From assembly GCF_026672375.1 (NCBI RefSeq), contig NZ_JAPPRA010000001.1:2356001-2420000 (forward strand): a stretch of 64,000 bases of DNA. The letters are read 5' to 3'. Every line of letters starts with the position of its first letter. The first letter of the stretch is position 1. Under the pieces are notes generated by a model, which was not told the origin of the DNA, did not search any database, and was given only the letters and a program-made list of their open reading frames with translations. Positions 57,688 through 64,000 of this stretch are shown here, piece after piece. A program made the position numbers and the translations under genes. Origin of the DNA: Caulobacter sp. SL161 (GTDB lineage Bacteria; Pseudomonadota; Alphaproteobacteria; Caulobacterales; Caulobacteraceae).

Positions 57688-59187
57688 TTATGCCGCTGTG
57701 ATCTTGGGCTTGAGGCCAAGATGCTGTGCTGCAGTATTGGCGCGCTTATTGGTTTGTTCACCAAGAACGAGGTCGGCAAAGCCCGGCTCTGCAGACACAA
57801 TCAGATGGGCGCTATCAAGGGTCAGGCGCGAGTGGCCCAGCAGACTGGGGCTGCGGCCCGACAGATCGCACGCTAGGCGGATGGTCGCGCCCAGGGCGCG
57901 GGCGCGCTTCAGTTGGGCAGGACTGAGCAGGCGTTCCAGCGTCTCAAGTTCCGGCGGGTGGAAATTGGTGGCGTGGCGGGCATGAGCGGCGGTGGCCAGG
58001 AAGCAGCGCTCGGCGTGGCCCTGGCCGGCGATCGGCGCGCGCAGAACCTGTTCGAACACCAGGTCGGCGCGATGGTCGGGGTGCAGACGCACGCCCATGT
58101 CGGCCAGACGGCAGGCGGCGGAGATCAGCACGCGGTCCCGGTCGCCGAACAGCGGCGGAAGGCCCTCGAAGGCGGGCGCGATCCACGCGTCGAGCGCCGG
58201 GCCCAGTTCGTCGGCGACGCCCTGCCGATGGCCCAGCGCGCCGCAGCCTTCGATCAGGGGGTCCAGCCCTCGGACGCGGGGCGGCATGGCCTCGAACAGC
58301 AGCCCTTCGCGCACGCCATAGGCCGAGATCTCGATCCGCTTCAGCTGAAGCTGCTCGATCAGGGTCTCCAGCACGATGGCGGCGTAGGGCAGGGTCTCCG
58401 AGCGCTTCTTGCTCATGCCCTCTATGCGTTCCAGCGAGCTCTTGGACTGATGGGCCACTAGGCGTGCGGCCTCCAGCGCCTCGCCGGCGCTGATCGAGTA
58501 CTGGTGAACGACGTGCAGCGGATAGCCTGACAGCCGCATGTGCAGCAGGGCGAGGTTGCGCCAGGCGCCGCCCACGGCGTGGAAGGTGTCGGTACGGAAA
58601 TCGGCGGCGACGCGCGCCAGCCGCTCCTGGGCCAGGCGCCGTACGCGCTCGCCGTCGAAGCCGTTGCCGGTCCCGCCGGTACCCGCCAGGCTGAACGGGC
58701 CCAGCGGCAGGGTGACCCCACGGCCCGCACCGGTGGCCGACAGGTGAACCAGCTCGAGACTGGCCCCGCCCAGATCGCCGACCACGCCGGTCGCGTCCGG
58801 AGCGCCCGCCAGCACGCCGACGGCGGCGTAGTGAGCTTCTTCTTCGCCGGACAGCACGCGGACGGTGAAACCGGTCTCCTCGCGCACGCGCGTAATGAAG
58901 TGCGGGCCATCCAGGGCCTCGCGCGCCGCGGCGGTGGCCACCACGAAGGTCTCGGCCGGATTGACCGCCTCCAGCACAGCGCGGAAGCGCTTCAGCGCCT
59001 GCAGGGTCTGGACGACGCCCTCGGGCGACAGGCGGCCGGTCTTGGCAAGGTCGCGGCCTAGGCCCGCCAGCACCTTCTCGTTGAACACGGTCCAGATGGC
59101 GCGGCCTTCCAGCCGGTACACCACCAGGCGGACCGAGTTGGAACCGATATCGATGACAGCCGCGTCGCGCGGGGCCTGGAAGGGCAT
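57688..59187 (-). CDS. ppx: Exopolyphosphatase / Ppx-GppA phosphatase
   Basis: Protein of 499 residues with the actin-like ASKHA fold. VIDIGSNSVRLVVYR and VVGDLGGASLELVHL are the two phosphate-binding signatures. FVVATAAAREA lies between them. A C-terminal HD-like helical domain is present (about 310-490). It removes phosphate from polyphosphate or (p)ppGpp. It lies near ppk1 in the same orientation, forming a polyphosphate turnover cluster. Confidence 0.92.
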   Translation of the reverse strand: MPFQAPRDAAVIDIGSNSVRLVVYRLEGRAIWTVFNEKVLAGLGRDLAKTGRLSPEGVVQTLQALKRFRAVLEAVNPAETFVVATAAAREALDGPHFITRVREETGFTVRVLSGEEEAHYAAVGVLAGAPDATGVVGDLGGASLELVHLSATGAGRGVTLPLGPFSLAGTGGTGNGFDGERVRRLAQERLARVAADFRTDTFHAVGGAWRNLALLHMRLSGYPLHVVHQYSISAGEALEAARLVAHQSKSSLERIEGMSKKRSETLPYAAIVLETLIEQLQLKRIEISAYGVREGLLFEAMPPRVRGLDPLIEGCGALGHRQGVADELGPALDAWIAPAFEGLPPLFGDRDRVLISAACRLADMGVRLHPDHRADLVFEQVLRAPIAGQGHAERCFLATAAHARHATNFHPPELETLERLLSPAQLKRARALGATIRLACDLSGRSPSLLGHSRLTLDSAHLIVSAEPGFADLVLGEQTNKRANTAAQHLGLKPKITAA

Positions 59188-59277
59188 GCGCGTCCTTTAG
59201 CCTATTCCCCGTCGGGGGAAAGCGGGACCGATCGTCTCGCGACGAATTTCCATGGGGATGACTTTATCCGGTCCGGC

Positions 59278-59673
59278 CTAGGGATTGATCCGGCAGGCTA
59301 CGGTGCGCCAGCCGTCGGCCTCGCGGCGGTGATAGCAGGTGCCGTAGGCCACCTGGTGGCCGTCGGCGCGGGGGCCGCCCTTGGTCAGGGCCCAGGGGGC
59401 AGGGCCCAGCAGCAGCATATCGGTGGACTTGGCGCTGGGACCGCAAGGCCCCCACCAGCGCACGCCATAGCCGCCGGCGATCCCGGGGCCGTAGACCTCG
59501 GCCGTGGCCTGGGCGAGTTTCTCCACGCCCGGCGGCGGGGCGCCGAAGCGGTCGAAGCCGGGACGGGCGGGCAGGGCCTGGATCGCGCAGATCGCCTCGC
59601 GCCGCTCGCCCTTGGGCGCGCAGCCGGCGAGGATCGGGACCAGCAGCAGCGCGGCGAAGGCTGTGCGCCTCAC
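59278..59673 (-). CDS. Small lipoprotein of unknown function
   Basis: Protein of 131 residues. Lipobox ILAGC places the lipidated Cys at 18. Five Cys residues follow in the mature part; segments include [14 protein letters not shown] and [13 protein letters not shown]. No family recognised. Start is GTG 59673, overlapping the ppk1 stop by four bases (GTGA), so it is translated with ppk1. It sits between ppk1 and ppx. Confidence 0.75.
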   Translation of the reverse strand: MRRTAFAALLLVPILAGCAPKGERREAICAIQALPARPGFDRFGAPPPGVEKLAQATAEVYGPGIAGGYGVRWWGPCGPSAKSTDMLLLGPAPWALTKGGPRADGHQVAYGTCYHRREADGWRTVACRINP

Positions 59674-61880
59674 CGCTTGCGCTTGGGGCCCACGTGGTCG
59701 AAGGCGCGCGGCAGGTCTCGGGCCCCGTGACCGCGTCCCGACAGGCTGGGATTGGTCATGAAGTAGTCGTGGGCCGAGAACGCGCCCTTGGTCTTCCAGG
59801 CCGGGTCGCGGGCGTAGTCGCCTTCGCTGCCCAGCTTCCAGCTCTGGGCCTCGTCATTGAGGTTGGCGACCATGATCTGGTCCAGCACCTGCTGGTGCAC
59901 GGTCGGGTTCTCGATCGGCACCAGGCTCTCGACCCGGCGGTCGAGGTTGCGCGGCATCCAGTCGGCCGAGCTCATATAGAGCCGCGTCTGGGCGCTGGGC
60001 ATCGGCGCGCCGTTGGCGAAGGCCACGATGCGCGAGTGCTCCAGGAACCGGCCGACGATCGACTTGACCCGAATGTTCTCCGACAGACCCTTGATGCCCG
60101 GCCGCAGGCAGCAGATGCCGCGCACCACCAGATCGATCTGCACGCCCGCCTGGCTTGCCTTGTACAGCGCGTCGATGATCTGCGGATCCACGACCGCGTT
60201 CATCTTGGCCCAGATCGCCGCCGGCCGGCCCTCGCGTGCGGCGTCGGCTTCCAGGGCGATCATTCGCAGGAGATCGGGCTTCAGCGTCTGGGGCGAGAAC
60301 GACAGCTTCTCCAGCCGCCCGGGCTGGGCGTAGCCGGTGATGAAGTTGAAGAGCTTGCCGCCATCGCGCCCCAGGGCCGGGTCGCAGGTGAACAGGCTAA
60401 GGTCTGTGTAAACCCTGGCCGTCTGCGGGTGATAGTTGCCGGTGCCATAGTGGCAGTAGGTGCGCAGGGCCTCGCCCTCGCGGCGCACCACCACCGACAG
60501 CTTGGCGTGGGTCTTCCAGTCGACGAAGCCGAACACCACGTGCACGCCCGCCCGCTCCAGGTCGCGCGCCCACTTGAGGTTATTTTCCTCGTCGAAGCGC
60601 GCCTTGATCTCCACCAGCGCCGTGACGTTCTTGCCGTTGTCGGCCGCCTCGATCAGGGCCGCCACGATCGGGCTGTCCTTGGAGGTGCGATAGAGGGTCT
60701 GCTTGATCGCCAGCACGTTGGGATCGCGCGCGGCCTGGCGCAGGAACTGCACCACCACATCGAAGCTCTCGAACGGGTGGTGGACCAGGATGTCCTTCTC
60801 GCGGATCGCCGCGAAGCAGTCGCCGCCGTGGTCGCGGATGCGCTCGGGGAAGCGGGCGTTGAAGGGCGGGAACTTCAGGTCCGGACGGTCCGGCGGGATC
60901 AGTTCGCTCATCTGGGCCAGGCCCAGCTTGCCCTCGACCAGCACCACGTCCTCGGGCTCGGCGCGCAGGCCCTCGGTGATGAAGTCGCGCAGGTCGGCCG
61001 GCATGGTGGTCTGGATCTTGACCCGCACCACCTGGCCCAGACGCCGCTTCTTCAGCCGCGCCTCGAACTCGCGCACCAGGTCTTCGGCCTCTTCCTCGAT
61101 TTCGAGATCGCTGTCGCGGATCAGGCGGAACAGACCCCGGCCCTCGACCTCGTAGCCGGGGAACAGGTGCTCCAGGAAGAGGATGATCAGGCTCTCCAGC
61201 GCCACGATCTTGCGCTGGCGCTTGCGCCCGCGCGACACCACCGAGCTCAATTCCCAGAACCGCCGCACCTGCGAGGGGATCGGCGCCAGGGCGTAGAGGT
61301 GCTTGTCGTCGGCGATCCGCCGCAGCTTCAGCGCCAGGCAGAAGCCCAGGTTCGGGATGAACGGGAACGGGTGGGCCGGGTCGATGGCCAGCGGCGTCAG
61401 CACCGGGAAGATCTGGTTGCGGAAGATCTCCTCGGCCCGGACCTTGTCGTCGCCCTCGATGTCCTTGGCGTCCAGCAGCTTCAGGCCCTCGTCCCACAGC
61501 TGGGTGCGCAGCAGGCGCCAGATCTTCTGCTGCTCGGCCATCAGCTCGGCGGCCGAGGCGTTGATGCGGTTCAACTGCTCGCTGGGGATCAGGCCGTCCT
61601 GGCTGATGACCCGCACGCCCTCGCGCACCTGACCTTTGAGGCCGGCCACGCGCACCATGTAGAATTCGTCGAGGTTGTTGGCGCTGATCGACAGGAACCT
61701 TAAGCGCTCCAGCAGCGGGTGGCGGGGATTGGAGCTCTCCTCCAGCACCCGCTGGTTGAAGGCCAGCCACGACAGCTCGCGATTGAAGAACCGTTCGGGC
61801 GAGGCCATCAGCTCGGCGTCGAGCGACAACCCGCTGGCGGGGACTTCGGCGTTGGCGGCGATCGGCAGGGCGTCGGTCAT
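59670..61880 (-). CDS. ppk: Polyphosphate kinase 1
   Basis: Enzyme of 736 residues that builds polyphosphate from ATP. The N-terminal domain begins [20 protein letters not shown] with [17 protein letters not shown]. The two phospholipase-D-like domains carry the autophosphorylated His region ([19 protein letters not shown]) and [19 protein letters not shown] near the C-terminus. The gene follows hdaA on the same strand but is separated from it by a 182-base palindromic element. Confidence 0.96.
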   Translation of the reverse strand: MTDALPIAANAEVPASGLSLDAELMASPERFFNRELSWLAFNQRVLEESSNPRHPLLERLRFLSISANNLDEFYMVRVAGLKGQVREGVRVISQDGLIPSEQLNRINASAAELMAEQQKIWRLLRTQLWDEGLKLLDAKDIEGDDKVRAEEIFRNQIFPVLTPLAIDPAHPFPFIPNLGFCLALKLRRIADDKHLYALAPIPSQVRRFWELSSVVSRGRKRQRKIVALESLIILFLEHLFPGYEVEGRGLFRLIRDSDLEIEEEAEDLVREFEARLKKRRLGQVVRVKIQTTMPADLRDFITEGLRAEPEDVVLVEGKLGLAQMSELIPPDRPDLKFPPFNARFPERIRDHGGDCFAAIREKDILVHHPFESFDVVVQFLRQAARDPNVLAIKQTLYRTSKDSPIVAALIEAADNGKNVTALVEIKARFDEENNLKWARDLERAGVHVVFGFVDWKTHAKLSVVVRREGEALRTYCHYGTGNYHPQTARVYTDLSLFTCDPALGRDGGKLFNFITGYAQPGRLEKLSFSPQTLKPDLLRMIALEADAAREGRPAAIWAKMNAVVDPQIIDALYKASQAGVQIDLVVRGICCLRPGIKGLSENIRVKSIVGRFLEHSRIVAFANGAPMPSAQTRLYMSSADWMPRNLDRRVESLVPIENPTVHQQVLDQIMVANLNDEAQSWKLGSEGDYARDPAWKTKGAFSAHDYFMTNPSLSGRGHGARDLPRAFDHVGPKRKR

Positions 61881-61952
61881 GTCATCTATATAGGCGAACT
61901 TTGTTCCGTCATGGTGAACAAGCTCGGTGACGCGGTGAAGACAGGGAAAATG

Positions 61953-62134
61953 AATCCCTCTCTCTTCGAGAGAGGGAGGGGCCCGCGCCGCAGGCGCGGG
62001 AGGGTGAGTGGTTACGAGCCCTTCAAGCCCTGGCGGTGATCGTCATTCGGCGGCGCGAACGCCTGAGACGTTTTATCCTCTCACCCTCCCACCGCTGCGC
62101 GGCGGGCCCCTCCCTCTCTCCACGAGAGAGGGAT
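61953..62134. repeat. Long palindromic element between hdaA and ppk1
   Basis: Two arms (61953-62008 and 62080-62134) are near-perfect reverse complements over about 55 bases, around a 71-base centre. Each arm itself contains a small hairpin (CCCTCTCT...AGAGAGGG) and a GC-rich block. It resembles dispersed REP/MITE-like elements. It has no reading frame. As RNA it would fold into one large cruciform-like hairpin between the two genes. Confidence 0.75.
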
Positions 62135-62136
62135 TT

Positions 62137-62835
62137 TTACCCCGCCTCATCCTCCCCCTCGAACCCCTCCAGCACTTCGCGCGCCAAGGCCTTGTTCAGC
62201 TCGCGCCGGCGCGCGGCGGCTTCCTCGTCCAGCAGGTCGGCCGCGGCGATGGCTTCGGCGGCCGAGCGGGGCAGGCGGGCGACGAGGTAGGGATAGAGGT
62301 CCGGCTCGGGCTTCAACAGCCGCTGGGCGAAGGCCCGCCGCAGCACCGCCTCCAGCACCGCGTCGTCGGGCTCGTCGAGGACCGCCACCGACAGGGCGTT
62401 CAGCCGCGAGCGCAGGTCCGGCACCGCCGTCTCCCAGGCCAGGGGCGCGACCCGGCCGGTCAGCAGCACGGTCCCGCCGTCCACCCCGGCCATGTTCAGA
62501 AGGTGAAACAGCGCCTCGTCGCTCAGCGCGCCGCCCTGCGCGCGGCGGTCGGCGTCCTCGACCAGCACCGGCCGGCCGCGCAGAGCCGCCAGATCCAGCG
62601 GCGCGGCGGCCGGATCGGCCGCGTCCACCACCACGGCCCCGACCTCCTGGGCCCAGGCCCGCGCCAGATGCGTCTTGCCGCCGCCCGCCGGGCCCACCAG
62701 AGCCAGCCGCCCCTCCGGCCAGGCCAGCCACGCATCGACCCGCGCCACCGCCTCGGCGTTGACCGGCGAGACGGCGAAGTCCTCCCGGCCATAGCTGGGG
62801 GTGAGGGACAGCGGCAGTCGAAACTGGGTGGACAA
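62137..62835 (-). CDS. hdaA: DnaA regulatory inactivator HdaA (Hda homologue)
   Basis: Protein of 232 residues: a DnaA-like AAA+ module without the DNA-binding domain IV. The N-terminal QFRLPLSLTP contains the sliding-clamp binding motif. Walker A is GPAGGGKTH (48-56), Walker B VLVEDAD, sensor TVLLTGR and the Arg finger region LRSRLNALSV. With the DNA-bound clamp it stimulates DnaA-ATP hydrolysis, limiting replication starts. The start is TTG 62835. The frame is open upstream, but no ATG is available close by, so the start is not certain. Confidence 0.92.
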   Translation of the reverse strand: MSTQFRLPLSLTPSYGREDFAVSPVNAEAVARVDAWLAWPEGRLALVGPAGGGKTHLARAWAQEVGAVVVDAADPAAAPLDLAALRGRPVLVEDADRRAQGGALSDEALFHLLNMAGVDGGTVLLTGRVAPLAWETAVPDLRSRLNALSVAVLDEPDDAVLEAVLRRAFAQRLLKPEPDLYPYLVARLPRSAAEAIAAADLLDEEAAARRRELNKALAREVLEGFEGEDEAG

Positions 62836-62889
62836 GCCCTTGGGGTCCGGCGTGGTGAACGTCAGGCCAAGGATATAGGCCGCTTCGGC

Positions 62890-62952
62890 GGGGCGGGGGA
62901 GGTGGCGGGGCTGGGGATGATGGGGATTAGGGCGTGGGAGGTGTGGATGGGG
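62890..62952 (+). other. G-tract array, possible G-quadruplex
   Basis: Eight or more runs of three to five G lie on the plus strand with loops of one to seven bases (GGGG-C-GGGGG first, then GGGG-CT-GGGG-ATGAT-GGGG-ATTA-GGG-CGT-GGG). This satisfies the usual four-tract G-quadruplex rule more than once. It lies 55 bases upstream of the hdaA start, on the non-template strand relative to a plus-strand reader. Confidence 0.55.
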
Positions 62953-62986
62953 TTGGCGAGCGAGTTAGCTCGGTTAAGCTGACCTA

Positions 62987-63508
62987 ATGAAGCTGGCTCC
63001 ATATTCCTACAAAGCTGCTTATGAGCGGGTAGCAGAGCTCATTGGTTATCCTGTTGAGCGAAGCACTAGGATATTCGCAATTGAGGGTTTGCCTTCGGCT
63101 GGCAAATCATCGCTCGCATCTTGGTTAGCTTGGCAATTTGGAATGCCGGCTGTCCACCTCGATCTCTTCTTGATACCCGGCGATATCGGTAAAATAGCGT
63201 GGCGTGAAAGCGAAATAGCTGAAGCGATTAAGGGGCGCGTCGAGAGCAAACGTTCCCCGCTTATCGTCGAAGGTGTATTCTCTTTCGCCGTACTGGAGAG
63301 GCTCGGCTTGGCACCCGACTTGAAAATACTGGTAGAGAACCTGAACAACATATCTGACGATCCGCTGGTCGATATGACGCGTGCTAGATGCCAGGACCCT
63401 CAGTTTCTGAAATCGGTTGATCTTACTGTCAGGTGGAGCGATCCGATGTCGACTGCTGAGGAGGCCAAACTCGCCTTTCAGACGTCACTGGAGAGCTGGC
63501 GACCTTAG
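62987..63508 (+). CDS. P-loop nucleotide-binding protein (kinase-like), likely acquired
   Basis: Protein of 173 residues. Walker A is GLPSAGKSS near 34-42. HLDLFLIPGD and LIVEGVFSFAVLERL resemble the acceptor region of uridine kinase and AAA_33-type nucleoside kinases. Function is not assigned beyond nucleotide binding. The DNA is visibly lower in GC and uses A/T-ending codons unlike neighbouring genes, with no strong ribosome site. It stands between the hdaA upstream region and a cluster of palindromic repeats, which suggests horizontal acquisition. Confidence 0.7.
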   Translation: MKLAPYSYKAAYERVAELIGYPVERSTRIFAIEGLPSAGKSSLASWLAWQFGMPAVHLDLFLIPGDIGKIAWRESEIAEAIKGRVESKRSPLIVEGVFSFAVLERLGLAPDLKILVENLNNISDDPLVDMTRARCQDPQFLKSVDLTVRWSDPMSTAEEAKLAFQTSLESWRP

Positions 63509-63573
63509 TCGTCATTTGACCGAGCCGCGCCCCCGCGCGGTCCCGTCCTTAAATCTCTTGGAGGCTGCAGCGT

Positions 63574-63666
63574 GCAGGACTGACCAAGTCAGTCAAGGAC
63601 CGCCCTCCGGGCGGCCGCGCGGCGGCGACGCGGAGCGTCGTCCTTGAGTGACTTGGTCAGCCCTGC
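63574..63666. repeat. Palindromic repeat, type B
   Basis: Arms 63574-63600 and 63640-63666 are reverse complements at 25 of 27 positions (core CTGACCAAGTCA). The 39-base centre holds nested hairpins, including CCGCCC-TCC-GGGCGG. No gene is present. Confidence 0.75.
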
Positions 63667-63738
63667 GATCGTCTCGCCGTGAGATGTAAGGCGGGCTCCT
63701 TCTCGGGCGAGAAGGGGCGGAACTGGGTCCAACATAAC

Positions 63739-63870
63739 CCCCGACTTCCCCGGCGAATGCCGGGGCCCAGATTCATCCCGAGCGGTTTGGGCGGGCGCGA
63801 CCTGCGGCCTTGCGAGCGCTTCGACGGCGGCGGGTTCGATCTGGACCCCGGCGTTCGCCGGGGAGGTCGG
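63739..63870. repeat. Palindromic repeat, type C
   Basis: Arms at 63739-63772 and 63838-63870 are imperfect reverse complements. Each arm itself forms a hairpin (CCCCGGCG...CGCCGGGG). Sequence of this kind is widely dispersed in intergenic DNA of GC-rich alphaproteobacteria. Confidence 0.7.
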
Positions 63871-63884
63871 AGTTCAAAAGGTCC

Positions 63885-63996
63885 GTCATCCCGCGCTTTA
63901 TGCGCGGGACCCATTTGTCCGCCGCACGGGCCTAGATCCCTCACGCGCTCACGGGGAAGCTGAACCATGGGTCCCGCGCATGAAGCGCGGGATGAC
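63885..63996. repeat. Palindromic repeat, type D
   Basis: Arms 63885-63914 and 63967-63996 match as reverse complements at 29 of 30 positions (core CCCGCGC...GCGCGGG). The 52-base centre has no gene. The element may continue beyond the window. Confidence 0.75.
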
Positions 63997-64000
63997 GGGG

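Noticed and set aside
63574-63996. CRISPR array or direct-repeat cluster
   Set aside because: Repeats are inverted, of three different sequences and not evenly spaced; no cas genes.

Overview
This is a GC-rich chromosomal segment of an alphaproteobacterium, most likely Caulobacter or a close relative. The taxonomic call is an inference. It rests on base composition, on the HdaA-Ppk-Ppx cluster (a short DnaA-like regulator with an N-terminal clamp-binding motif beside polyphosphate genes), on the pairs YfgM-like/BamB/Der and PepA//LptF-LptG, on the block lptD-surA-pdxA-rsmA, and on dispersed palindromic repeats of alphaproteobacterial type. Almost all of the window is core housekeeping DNA. 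I found 63 protein genes, no tRNA, rRNA or CRISPR array, and no transposase or phage gene.

Layout. 1-1801: a sigma/membrane-protein module with two paralogous short membrane proteins around a DUF6249-like protein and an ECF-type sigma factor. 1894-6948: panB, then a TPR protein, BamB and the GTPase Der. 7028-8533: soluble PAS chemoreceptor. 8719-16492 (minus): SDR oxidoreductase, SBF-type transporter, the overlapping run radA-cvpA-purF, alr, MarC and a hotdog thioesterase, with a divergent TetR regulator. 17197-22836 (minus): dnaB (with an apparent one-base frameshift), a TonB-dependent receptor and rpsF-rpsR-rplI. 23106-26346: a secreted protein, a fatty acid hydroxylase/sterol desaturase with a membrane-anchored AraC regulator, and a peroxiredoxin. 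26516-33628 (plus): fabD, fabG, a methyltransferase, acpP, fabF, mltG, yicC, gmk.

33735-43724 (minus): an HWE-type histidine kinase, a 39-codon small gene, rsmA, pdxA, surA, lptD, lptG, lptF; surA and the lpt genes together serve outer-membrane protein and LPS assembly. 43951-46714 (plus): pepA, holC, an I78-type inhibitor lipoprotein and a cytochrome c. 46727-52605: a hypothetical gene, an ABC-F ATPase, ndk, a DUF1275 protein, a DedA protein, purN and purM. 52731-57231: rnd, a hybrid histidine kinase and a penicillin-binding-type serine hydrolase. 57263-62835 (minus): a small membrane protein, ppx, a lipoprotein, ppk1 and hdaA.

The last kilobase differs from the rest. A lower-GC P-loop protein gene (62987-63508) sits between a G-tract array just upstream of hdaA and a cluster of three different palindromic repeats reaching the window edge; a fourth palindromic element separates hdaA from ppk1. 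This is the only accessory-looking part of the window. Other points worth checking are the dnaB frameshift, a probable CTG start for panB, a replaced G4-motif asparagine in Der, the small gene after rsmA, and a zinc-ribbon-like methyltransferase lodged in the fatty-acid synthesis cluster. I found no convincing new multi-gene system; the right-end island and the sigma/short-membrane-protein module are the best candidates.
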